A program made the translations under genes and the position numbers. A DNA stretch of 64,000 nucleotides from Bacteroidota bacterium (GTDB lineage Bacteria > Bacteroidota > Bacteroidia > Chitinophagales > Chitinophagaceae), in contig JAFDXE010000005.1 in assembly GCA_018268085.1 (NCBI GenBank), positions 102,132-166,131 on the forward strand, in the 5' to 3' direction. Every line of letters begins with the position of its first letter. Within the stretch, counting starts at the first letter, position 1. This document shows, piece after piece, positions 9,098 through 17,235 of this stretch. A model generated the notes under the pieces. The model saw nothing but the letters and a program-made list of their open reading frames with translations. It made no database searches and was not told the DNA's origin.

Positions 9098-10999
9098 TTA
9101 CAATCGTTCGCTGAGTTCGAGCCAGCGCATTTCTTTTTCATCGAGTTGTTGCAGTATCACATTGATCCTGTCGGCTGCTTTTTGCAATTCTTCATACGAT
9201 ATGTTGCTGCTCATTTTTTCTTCGAGTAATTTTTTTTCCTCCTGCAATGCCGGTAATTCTTTTTCGAGCGATTCCAATTCAAATTTTTCCTTGAAAGAAA
9301 GTTTTTTTGCCGTAGCCGATTGCGTTGGTTTCTCTGCAGTTGTTTCCGGAACGATTGCATTTTGTTTAACTGCAGGTTCCGTTTGTGTATCGTTGAGCAA
9401 ACCTTTTGCAATCGCATCACGGTACTGGCTGTAGTTGCCGGGGAAATCACGGATCACTCCGTTACCTTCAAATGCAAAAAGATGATCTACCATCCTGTCC
9501 ATGAAATAACGGTCGTGACTAACGATTAAAATACAACCCGGGTATTCCAGTAGAAATTCTTCCAGTGTGCGCAGGGTTTGCAGGTCGAGGTCGTTGGTTG
9601 GTTCATCCAGCACGAGGAAATTCGGGTTTAAAAAAAGAATACTCATCAGGTGCAATCTTCTTTTTTCTCCACCGCTTAATTTACTCAGCAGGGTAAATTG
9701 TTGTTCTGCATTGAATCCGAATTTTTCCATGAACTGGCTGGCGGAAATTTTTGAGCCGTCATTTAAAGGAAAAAATTCTGCCATCGATTTTACATAATCA
9801 ATGGCACGTTTATCTTCTTTGTATTGCAAACCGTCCTGGCTGAAATTGCCGAATACTACCGTATCGCCGTGGTTGATCTTACCACTATCAGGCATTTCCT
9901 GCTGTAAGGCAATTTTTAAAAAGGTAGATTTACCTACACCATTTTTTCCAACCACGCCAATTCTTTCTCCACGCTTAAATGTATAGTCAAAACCCTTCAT
10001 GATCACCAGGTCGCCGAAGCTCTTGTACACTTTTTTCAGTTCAAGGATCTTTCCGCCGAGCCTTGTCATTTTTACCTGCAGGCTTACTTCAGCTACTTCT
10101 TTTTGTTGTTTCACCCTGTCTTCTACTGCTGCAAATGCATCCTGCCTGCTTTTACTTTTGGTTGTTCTGGCCTTCGGTTGTTTGCGCATCCATTCCAGTT
10201 CTTTGCGGTAGATATTCTTATCCTTCTGCAATTCACTCTGCTGCACTTCCATTCTCAGGCTTTTCTGCTCAAGAAAATAATCATAGTCTCCCTTATACAC
10301 ATATACTTTCTCTTCATCAATTTCAATGATCTCATTGCACACCGCATCGAGAAAGTAACGGTCATGCGTAACCAGTAATAAGGTTATTTTCCGGCTGCCG
10401 AGGTATTCTTCCAGCCATTCAATCATACCAACATCGAGGTGGTTGGTTGGTTCATCGAGTATGAGTAAACAACGTTCGTTGTGTAGTTGTGCTTCAATTA
10501 AAGCCTGGGCCAGTGCGATGCGTTTTTTCTGGCCGCCGCTCAGGTTGCCTACTTTTTCATTTAGCCGGTGCAGGTTCAGTTTTCCCAGGATTTGTTTCAG
10601 ATCACTTTCAAATGTCCATGCATTCAACTCGTCCATTTTCGCCATCAGGTTGCCGAGCTTTTCATGGTCATCCAAACCGGTTTCCAAAAACAATTCGTAT
10701 TCCTTTACCAGTTTAATAACGGCATTGTCGAGACGGAGTACATTATCCCAGATGGTTTTGTCGGGATCGAAATCTGTTTCCTGTTGCAGCATTACGGCTT
10801 TAATGTCTTTATGGATCCAAACGGTTCCGCTATCGGCCGTATCCAACCCGGCAATAATTTTCATGAGGGTAGATTTACCGCTGCCGTTCCGGGCAACCAA
10901 TGCGATCTTATCGCCTTCCTCTATATTAATACTGATGTTCTTAAAAAGTGTTCTTATTCCAAAAGATTTACTGATATTTTCAACTGAAGCGTAATGCAT
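9098..10999 (-). CDS. ABC-F family ATPase (Uup-like)
   Basis: A soluble protein with two ABC ATPase domains and no membrane segments, about 633 residues from the chosen start. Domain 1 has Walker A ARNGSGKST and signature LSGGQKKRIALAQ; domain 2 has GKNGVGKST and LSGGEKRRLHLM, each followed by LDEPTN and a switch histidine (SHDR/THDR). The linker is basic. The C-terminus is a roughly 70-residue coiled coil (FKEKFELESLEKELPALQEE and onward), as in Uup, which acts on ribosomes or nucleic acids. The frame is open to 11065, but the family N-terminus MHYASVENISKSFG begins at 10999. A TACCTTTG box at 11004-11011 just upstream suggests a leaderless or very short-leader transcript. Confidence 0.92.
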   Translation of the reverse strand: MHYASVENISKSFGIRTLFKNISINIEEGDKIALVARNGSGKSTLMKIIAGLDTADSGTVWIHKDIKAVMLQQETDFDPDKTIWDNVLRLDNAVIKLVKEYELFLETGLDDHEKLGNLMAKMDELNAWTFESDLKQILGKLNLHRLNEKVGNLSGGQKKRIALAQALIEAQLHNERCLLILDEPTNHLDVGMIEWLEEYLGSRKITLLLVTHDRYFLDAVCNEIIEIDEEKVYVYKGDYDYFLEQKSLRMEVQQSELQKDKNIYRKELEWMRKQPKARTTKSKSRQDAFAAVEDRVKQQKEVAEVSLQVKMTRLGGKILELKKVYKSFGDLVIMKGFDYTFKRGERIGVVGKNGVGKSTFLKIALQQEMPDSGKINHGDTVVFGNFSQDGLQYKEDKRAIDYVKSMAEFFPLNDGSKISASQFMEKFGFNAEQQFTLLSKLSGGEKRRLHLMSILFLNPNFLVLDEPTNDLDLQTLRTLEEFLLEYPGCILIVSHDRYFMDRMVDHLFAFEGNGVIRDFPGNYSQYRDAIAKGLLNDTQTEPAVKQNAIVPETTAEKPTQSATAKKLSFKEKFELESLEKELPALQEEKKLLEEKMSSNISYEELQKAADRINVILQQLDEKEMRWLELSERL

Positions 11000-11100
11000 G
11001 CTGCAAAGGTACAGGTACGAATGGTAAACTATGCCAGCATGATGGTATTCATCTGTTTGTTGCACACATTTGTTTATCTTGCCGCCAAATAAAAAAAGGT

Positions 11101-11673
11101 ATGAGTTATTTCGCCCATCCTACTGCGGTAATTGATGAGGGAGCCGACATACATGATGGCGTAAAAATCTGGCACTTCAGTCATATTATGACTGGTTGCA
11201 CTATTGGTAAACATTGCAATATCGGCCAGAATGTAGTGGTATCTCCAAATGTGGTGCTGGGCGAAAATGTGCGTGTACAAAACAACGTGAGTATCTATGA
11301 AGGCGTGGTTTGTGAAGATGATGTTTTTCTTGGCCCATCCATGGTATTTACCAATGTGGTGAATCCAAGAAGCGCCGTAAGCAGAAAGCATGAGTATAAG
11401 CAAACACTGGTGAGAAAAGGTGCCAGTATCGGCGCCAATGCAACCATTGTTTGTGGAAATGAAATTGGCGCTTACGCATTCATCGGCGCTGGTGCTGTGG
11501 TTACAAAGCCGGTTCCACCTTATGCATTGATCGTTGGTAATCCGGGCCGGCATAAAGGGTGGATGAGTGAATATGGACACAAGCTCATCTTTGATGCAAA
11601 TAATATTGCCATTTGTACAGAAAGCAAACAGGAATACAAACTGGAAAACAACACCGTTAAACGAATTAAATAG
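11101..11673 (+). CDS. wlbB: WlbB/WbpD-like sugar N-acetyltransferase (left-handed beta helix)
   Basis: A 190-residue hexapeptide-repeat acyltransferase. The N-terminus SYFAHPTAVIDEGADI, the KIWHFSHI segment and the FTNVVNPRS loop near residue 83 are characteristic of WbpD/WlbB, which N-acetylates the 3-amino group of UDP-2-acetamido-3-amino-2,3-dideoxyglucuronate. Isoleucine-rich hexapeptide turns (GxNxxIG) run to about residue 150. It lies two bases upstream of a WlbA-like dehydrogenase, its usual partner. First gene of the polysaccharide locus. The aminotransferase that would make its substrate is not adjacent. Confidence 0.85.
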   Translation: MSYFAHPTAVIDEGADIHDGVKIWHFSHIMTGCTIGKHCNIGQNVVVSPNVVLGENVRVQNNVSIYEGVVCEDDVFLGPSMVFTNVVNPRSAVSRKHEYKQTLVRKGASIGANATIVCGNEIGAYAFIGAGAVVTKPVPPYALIVGNPGRHKGWMSEYGHKLIFDANNIAICTESKQEYKLENNTVKRIK

Positions 11674-11675
11674 GT

Positions 11676-12575
11676 TTGAAAAATTTTGCCATGATAGGAG
11701 CCGGTGGTTATATAGCGCCCCGGCACATGAAAGCGATAAAAGAAACAGGTAACAACCTGCTGGCTGCACTCGATAAACATGATTCGGTGGGTGTGCTCGA
11801 TAGTTATTTCCCGGATGCAGATTTTTTTACAGAATTTGAAAGGTTCGACCGCCACCTCGAAAAACTGAAACGCCAGGGTATTAAAACAGATTATTTAAGT
11901 GTTTGCAGTCCGAATTACCTGCACGATTCCCATATACGTTTTGGATTGCGTTTGGGCGCCGACGTTATATGTGAGAAGCCGGTGGTGCTCAATCCTTGGA
12001 ATGTGGATGCGCTGATGGAAATTGAAAAAGAAACTGGGCATAAAGTTTTTACCATCCTGCAGTTGAGATTACATCCGGCTATTATTGCTTTAAAAGAAAA
12101 AATTGCTGCGCAACCTGCAGGTACAATAGCAGACGTATCGTTACAATACATCACCAGTCGCGGTCATTGGTATCATACAAGCTGGAAAGGCGATATTCAG
12201 AAGAGTGGTGGCATTGCTACCAATATCGGTATTCATTTTTTTGATATGCTGATGTGGATATTCGGACCGGTTCAGGAAAATGAAGTCATCACGCACACCG
12301 CTACACATGCAGAAGGAAAACTGCGGTTGCAAAAAGCAAACGTTCATTGGAAGCTCAGCATCAATGCCAGCGATCTGCCGGCAACTGTGCAGGCGGAAGG
12401 AAAGAGAACATTCAGGTCGTTAACCATCAACAATGAAGCGTTTGAATTCAGTGAAGGCTTTACAGATCTTCACACACAATCCTATATCAATATAATTAAA
12501 GGAGAAGGTTTTCCTTTATCGGAAACAAAACAATCCATCGAACTGGTGCATCAAATAAGGAATCAGAAAATCTGA
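11676..12575 (+). CDS. wlbA: WlbA/WbpB-like UDP-GlcNAcA 3-dehydrogenase (Gfo/Idh/MocA)
   Basis: A 299-residue NAD-dependent oxidoreductase. The N-terminal Rossmann motif is NFAMIGAGGYIAPRHMKAI, followed by YLSVCSPNYLHDSHI and CEKPVVL (the EKP motif with catalytic Lys). GHWYHTSWKGD and GGIATNIGIHFFDML complete the WlbA pattern. Known members oxidise C3 of UDP-N-acetylglucosaminuronate on the way to 2,3-diamino uronic acids. The start is TTG at 11676: the first ATG (11691) would remove the first beta strand of the nucleotide fold. The gene follows wlbB almost directly, so the two are probably co-transcribed and coupled. Confidence 0.87.
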   Translation: MKNFAMIGAGGYIAPRHMKAIKETGNNLLAALDKHDSVGVLDSYFPDADFFTEFERFDRHLEKLKRQGIKTDYLSVCSPNYLHDSHIRFGLRLGADVICEKPVVLNPWNVDALMEIEKETGHKVFTILQLRLHPAIIALKEKIAAQPAGTIADVSLQYITSRGHWYHTSWKGDIQKSGGIATNIGIHFFDMLMWIFGPVQENEVITHTATHAEGKLRLQKANVHWKLSINASDLPATVQAEGKRTFRSLTINNEAFEFSEGFTDLHTQSYINIIKGEGFPLSETKQSIELVHQIRNQKI

Positions 12576-12582
12576 GATACTA

Positions 12583-13905
12583 TTGTCAATCCGGAAGAGC
12601 ATATCATTTAGTTTTACAGCGCAGGTCATCAATACATTAATCGGGTTTATAACATCGGTAATCATTACACGCATTTTGGGCCCGGAAGGCCGCGGTGAAC
12701 AGGCGCTGTTTGTAAACTCCATTGCATTCGCTGTTTTATTCTTTGGATTCAGCATCAACTCCACTATCCCGTACTTCATCAATTCAGGCAAGGCAAAGGC
12801 AGAAGAGCTGTTAACAACGATCAGTGTATTTGTATTGGGGAGTACGGCACTGGTATTTATAAGTCTGCAGTTGTTAAAAGCTACCGGTAAACTGGATATT
12901 GCATTGCCCGCCAACATGCAATCCATACAATACGTGATCATATTTACGGGAATGTATTTTACCAATCTCATGAGTTCGGTAATATCTACCTTCCTGGCTG
13001 CCTATAAAAAATTCAGGGAGATCAGCATTTATACGATTTTGTCGCAGTTGCTTCCGTTATTATTGTACCTGCTGGTTTATTTTAATGTTATTCCGCATCA
13101 AACAAACAATCCGTTTAAAGCAGTAGTGATGATCATGGCCTTTGTTGCCCTGGTTTCTTTTATAGCGATTATGTTTTTGTTCCGGCATATCCTGGAAGTA
13201 AGACCGGTAAAAAAAATCATTCCTACAATGCTCATTAAGCAGTTTGTATTTTTTTCATTCATGGCTTATGTGAGCAATGTGGCCACTTTTTTTAATTATA
13301 AACTCGATTTCTGGGTTGTAGATTCCTATTGGGGGAAATCGGAGCTGGGTATTTATTCCTTAGCTGCCCAGCTATCGCAGTTGCTTTGGATATTGCCAAG
13401 TACCATTGCATCTGTATTGTATTCATTTGCGAGTAACTGTTCCGAACAGCAGGCGGTGAATTATGCTATCCAGTTGAAACAAATCGCTTTCTACGGAATT
13501 ATGGTTCTTGCCGCAGCAGGATTGATACTTGCCTATTATTTTATTCCTGTTTTATATGGAGTTGAATTTACCCGTGCGTTTGGTTTAATGCAATTATTTG
13601 TTTGTGGTGTTGTGCCTTTCAGCATAACAACGGTACTGGCAAGTTTTTTTGCAGCGAGGGGAAATTTTAAAGTAAGTTTTGTGATCTCGCTCGTAATTTT
13701 TGCCATTTCAAGTGTAATGTATTTTACATTTATACCACGGTTCGGATTAAAAGGAGGAGCTGCGGCATCTGCAATATCTTACCTGGTAGCATCTGTAATA
13801 TGTGAAATATGGTTTTGCAGGCAATACAAAGTTTCATTCTTTAATTTATTCCGGATCGATAAAAATATTTTTTCACTAAAGGCATTGTTCAGCAACCGGA
13901 AATAA
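12583..13905 (+). CDS. Polysaccharide flippase (Wzx-like, MOP superfamily), copy 1
   Basis: A 440-residue integral membrane protein with about 12-14 hydrophobic helices. The N-terminus, SIRKSISFSFTAQVINTLIG followed by ITRILGPEGRGEQAL, is the classic Wzx/oligosaccharide-flippase start, in which helix 1 leads into an R-x-LGPxGxG loop. Its expected role is to flip undecaprenyl-PP-linked oligosaccharides across the inner membrane. It appears to start at TTG 12583, eight bases after wlbA stops. A second flippase lies at 28439-29752, so the locus may assemble two glycans. The C-terminus is lysine/arginine-rich and cytosolic. Confidence 0.87.
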   Translation: MSIRKSISFSFTAQVINTLIGFITSVIITRILGPEGRGEQALFVNSIAFAVLFFGFSINSTIPYFINSGKAKAEELLTTISVFVLGSTALVFISLQLLKATGKLDIALPANMQSIQYVIIFTGMYFTNLMSSVISTFLAAYKKFREISIYTILSQLLPLLLYLLVYFNVIPHQTNNPFKAVVMIMAFVALVSFIAIMFLFRHILEVRPVKKIIPTMLIKQFVFFSFMAYVSNVATFFNYKLDFWVVDSYWGKSELGIYSLAAQLSQLLWILPSTIASVLYSFASNCSEQQAVNYAIQLKQIAFYGIMVLAAAGLILAYYFIPVLYGVEFTRAFGLMQLFVCGVVPFSITTVLASFFAARGNFKVSFVISLVIFAISSVMYFTFIPRFGLKGGAAASAISYLVASVICEIWFCRQYKVSFFNLFRIDKNIFSLKALFSNRK

Positions 13906-13938
13906 ATGCCGTTTTAATTTGAACAAACAGCTACAGGT

Positions 13939-14817
13939 ATGATATCAGTATTTGCAATGACGGAAAAAGGTTTTACTGTTTTATCAGGTTTGATAAACCG
14001 GTTCGGAAGTTCTTTTATTGATAAAGTAATCGGAAGTGAGGACAGTAAAATTGAAAACGATTATTATGCAGAGATCAAAGAACTATGTGAAAAGAATAAC
14101 ATCACATTCGCCAACAGGAAATCAGCATACAGCATCAGCACTCCTTATTGTTTCGCCATCTCCTGGCAATGGTTGATTCAAACCGGTGCACACAGCAGGC
14201 TGATTGTTTTTCATGATTCCATTTTACCAAAATACCGCGGGTTTGCACCATTGGTAAATGCACTCATTAACGGCGAAAGCCAAATTGGGGTAACGGCATT
14301 GTTTGCTGCTGCAACTTATGATACCGGCGATATCATTTATCAGTCTTCCTCATCAATTCATTACCCGGTAAAAATTGCTGATGCCATCCGTATCAACAAT
14401 GAAAATTATATAAAAGCAAGCCTTGAAGTTGCAGGTATGATCAGCAGCGGTGAACCGATTCCGGCAAAAGCACAACAGGAGGAGGCGGCAACCTATAGTT
14501 TATGGAGAGACGAAGAAGATTACCACATTAACTGGCAGCAGGATGCCGAACGTATCAGGCGGCAAATAGACGCTACGGGGTACCCCTACAAACATTCTTT
14601 TTGCATGGCCGATGGAAAAAAGATAAGAATTGTGGAAGCGGAAATTGTAAAAGACCTGCACATTGAGAACAGGGATGCCGGTAAATTTATTTTTGTAGAA
14701 GAAGGAAACCCGGTGGTTGTGTGCGGAAAAGGATTGCTTAAAATAACAAACGCTATATTTGACGATAATAAAGAGAGCTTTTTACCTGTCAAAAAATTCA
14801 GAACAAGATTGTTATGA
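13939..14817 (+). CDS. Sugar N-formyltransferase (Fmt-like)
   Basis: A 292-residue protein of the formyltetrahydrofolate-dependent formyltransferase fold. The core FHDSILPKYRGFAPL (about residues 92-106), the NALINGESQIGVTAL segment and the YDTGDII aspartate match the family; the C-terminal 90 residues are OB-fold-like. It is too divergent for Met-tRNA formyltransferase and sits in a sugar locus directly before wecE, with which it overlaps by four bases (ATGA). I infer that it formylates the 4-amino group of the dTDP-4-amino-4,6-dideoxy sugar made by WecE. The asparagine usually found two residues before the catalytic His (NxH) is Val here, which may be a subfamily trait. Confidence 0.8.
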   Translation: MISVFAMTEKGFTVLSGLINRFGSSFIDKVIGSEDSKIENDYYAEIKELCEKNNITFANRKSAYSISTPYCFAISWQWLIQTGAHSRLIVFHDSILPKYRGFAPLVNALINGESQIGVTALFAAATYDTGDIIYQSSSSIHYPVKIADAIRINNENYIKASLEVAGMISSGEPIPAKAQQEEAATYSLWRDEEDYHINWQQDAERIRRQIDATGYPYKHSFCMADGKKIRIVEAEIVKDLHIENRDAGKFIFVEEGNPVVVCGKGLLKITNAIFDDNKESFLPVKKFRTRLL

Positions 14818-16013
14818 GTAACACTACGTTCAGTAAAATACTACCAGCAGTGAACAAATCAGCAAGCGGCATCAATGAACAGTCGGGTATGCGATATATT
14901 CCTTTCAATAAACCATTTCTTACCGGTAACGAAACCATTTATATACAACAGGCGGTGCAGAGTGGTAAAATAAGTGGTGATGGCATGTTTACCAAAAAAT
15001 GCCATGAATTTTTTGAACAGAAATTCGGGTTTAAAAAATGCCTGTTAACCACCAGTTGTACCGATGCCCTTGAAATGGCAGCGTTGCTCATTGATATTAA
15101 AGAAGGCGATGAAGTTATTTTACCGTCGTACACTTTTGTGAGTACGGCCAACGCATTTGTATTGCGTGGTGCAAAACTGGTGTTTGCAGACAGCAGCAAA
15201 GAGAATCCGAATTTTGATGTACATAGTATTGAGCCGTTGATCAATGCAAAAACAAAAGCCATTGTGCCGGTTCATTATGCAGGTATTGCCTGTGATATGG
15301 ATCCCATAATGCAACTGGCAAAAAAATATAACCTGTTTGTGATAGAAGATGCAGCGCAGGCAGTAGATAGTTATTACAATGGAAAACCGCTGGGAAGCAT
15401 TGGCCACCTGGCAGCTTTTAGTTTTCATGAAACAAAAAATGTAATCAGTGGCGAAGGAGGAATGCTGGCCATCAATGATGAAAGATTTATAGAGCGTGCA
15501 GAAATCATCCGGGAAAAAGGAACCAACAGGAGCCAGTTCTTCCGCGGTGAAGTGGATAAATACGGATGGGTAGATATCGGTTCTTCCTTTTTACCAAGTG
15601 ATATCATTGCTGCCTTTTTATTTGCACAGTTGGAAAACCTGGATACGATCCAGGCCAAACGAAAATTACTCTGGCAAACATACAGGGATGAGCTCGCTCC
15701 GCTGAACAACAAGCTTGGCTTTCCTTTTATACCACAATATGCCAGCAATAATGCACACATGTTTTATATTGTTTGCAATAGCCTGGAAGAAAGAACTGCA
15801 TTGATCCGTTTATTGAAAGAACATAATATTCTATCTGTATTTCATTATTTATCTTTACACAAAAGTGAATTTTATAAAGACAAGCATGATGGCCGGGAAC
15901 TGGTAAACAGTGATCATTATACCGACTGCCTGCTGAGGCTGCCCATGTATTTTGAACTGGAGATTGCGGATGTGAAACGAATATGCAGCCTTATTAAAAA
16001 ATTTTATGAATAG
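14814..16013 (+). CDS. wecE: dTDP-4-amino-4,6-dideoxygalactose transaminase (WecE/RffA-like)
   Basis: A PLP-dependent sugar aminotransferase of the DegT/DnrJ/EryC1 family. IPFNKPFLTGNE, SGKISGDGMFTKKCHEF, the PSYTFVSTANAFVLRGAK block, DAAQAVDSYY, SFHETKN with the PLP lysine, and AEIIREKGTNRSQFFRGEVD match WecE closely; the last block is diagnostic. WecE converts dTDP-4-keto-6-deoxyglucose to dTDP-Fuc4N. The ATG at 14814 overlaps the preceding stop and gives a 25-residue extension; the family N-terminus begins at the internal ATG 14889, so either start is possible. RmlA and RmlB, which supply the substrate, are encoded at 25-27 kb. Confidence 0.9.
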   Translation: MSNTTFSKILPAVNKSASGINEQSGMRYIPFNKPFLTGNETIYIQQAVQSGKISGDGMFTKKCHEFFEQKFGFKKCLLTTSCTDALEMAALLIDIKEGDEVILPSYTFVSTANAFVLRGAKLVFADSSKENPNFDVHSIEPLINAKTKAIVPVHYAGIACDMDPIMQLAKKYNLFVIEDAAQAVDSYYNGKPLGSIGHLAAFSFHETKNVISGEGGMLAINDERFIERAEIIREKGTNRSQFFRGEVDKYGWVDIGSSFLPSDIIAAFLFAQLENLDTIQAKRKLLWQTYRDELAPLNNKLGFPFIPQYASNNAHMFYIVCNSLEERTALIRLLKEHNILSVFHYLSLHKSEFYKDKHDGRELVNSDHYTDCLLRLPMYFELEIADVKRICSLIKKFYE

Positions 16014-17150
16014 ATGAATCTTCATGTTTGCAATGATGAATACGGATTATACCCTTTTGAAATTGCACAGCGGATATATACTTCACCGTACGCTGATAAT
16101 AACCTGATGGTTAATCTTACGAATGCGTCAAAAATCAGGCACGATAAAATCACTTACATTCCTGTTTCTTCTTCTGCCTTTAAACGATATATAAACACTT
16201 TATCTTCTCTCGATAAAATTATTTTTCATCCGTATAATCTTCATGGCCACCAGTTCCTGGAATATGTGTTGAAAAGATTTCCGGATGTAAAAGTGTATTG
16301 GGTATGCTGGAGTTATGAATTGTATAAGTTACCACGCTTTGCCGGGCGGATGTATGAACCGTACTCAGCATCATTCCTGAAGAGCAGCATAACGATTCAA
16401 TCGAAATTCAGAAATTTCCTGAAGAAGGTATATTATGGTTTTGTGTATGGCCTCGGGTTACAAAAAAATTATTTCAAAAGCCTGGAACCCTCGTTTGCAC
16501 GGATCAATTATTTCTGTTGCTGGCTGCCTTCAGACTATGCCTTTTTTTTATCACTCTCTCCGAAAAAAGATATTGTTCATTTACCGTTTTCCTATTTTTC
16601 ATTAACGAAGATCATGCCCGACCTTCATTCCTATACTGTTTCCGGAAATGAAGTGATGATCGGCCACTCCGCGTTGCCCGATGGGAATCATTACGAAATT
16701 ATCCGGAAACTATCGGCTATCGACAAACGTTTTCCGATATTCCTTCCGCTTGTATATGGTAATGTTCTGTACAGTAAAAAAATAAAGGAAATAGCAAGAG
16801 CGCATTTTGATACCGTGTATGTACAGGAAGAAAAGCTGGACAAGGAAGCCTATTACCAACGGCTCACGAAAGTAGGCTGGGTGATTATCAATTCAAAAGT
16901 GCAGCAGGGCCTTGGAAATATACTCGCTATTATCTGGATGGGTGCCAAACTTTTTTTAGATGAAAACTCAGGCACATATATTGATTTTAAAAAATGGAAC
17001 ATCATTGTGTTTTCTGTGCAGCACGATCTTACCAAAGAACAATTATCTACCAGGCTTACAGCAGAACAAATTGAACACAACCGCCGCATCTTATACGAAA
17101 AAGTAAATGAAGAAAAAGTAAGTGAATACTGGGAACCTTTGCTTAATTAA
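16014..17150 (+). CDS. wecF: WecF-like 4-amino-4,6-dideoxygalactosyl transferase (GT56 type)
   Basis: A 378-residue glycosyltransferase that begins immediately after the wecE stop codon. VYWVCWSYELYKLP (about residue 96), the VMIGHSALPDGNHYEI nucleotide-binding strand, FPIFLPLVYGN and the QQGLGNILAIIWMGAKLFL segment align with E. coli WecF (donor TDP-Fuc4NAc). The sequence is longer at the N-terminal half than WecF. Adjacent wecE and formyltransferase genes support a donor of dTDP-Fuc4N type, probably N-formylated rather than acetylated (inference). The protein should be a peripheral inner-membrane enzyme. The homology is visible but distant, so the exact donor is unproven. Confidence 0.75.
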   Translation: MNLHVCNDEYGLYPFEIAQRIYTSPYADNNLMVNLTNASKIRHDKITYIPVSSSAFKRYINTLSSLDKIIFHPYNLHGHQFLEYVLKRFPDVKVYWVCWSYELYKLPRFAGRMYEPYSASFLKSSITIQSKFRNFLKKVYYGFVYGLGLQKNYFKSLEPSFARINYFCCWLPSDYAFFLSLSPKKDIVHLPFSYFSLTKIMPDLHSYTVSGNEVMIGHSALPDGNHYEIIRKLSAIDKRFPIFLPLVYGNVLYSKKIKEIARAHFDTVYVQEEKLDKEAYYQRLTKVGWVIINSKVQQGLGNILAIIWMGAKLFLDENSGTYIDFKKWNIIVFSVQHDLTKEQLSTRLTAEQIEHNRRILYEKVNEEKVSEYWEPLLN

Positions 17151-17235
17151 CCGATATGTTCTACCTTCGTTCTGCCTGTTTTTGAGCAAGTAACAACCAT
17201 CTTCGGTCTTTTTGAAAACGTAATAAAATACATTT

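Noticed and set aside
10443..10994. 183-codon plus-strand frame
   Set aside because: It lies fully antisense to the conserved ABC-F gene and shows no family features.
11074..11769. 231-codon minus-strand frame
   Set aside because: It is antisense to wlbB, whose motifs are clear; the frame is rich in Cys, His and Trp as expected for a shadow.
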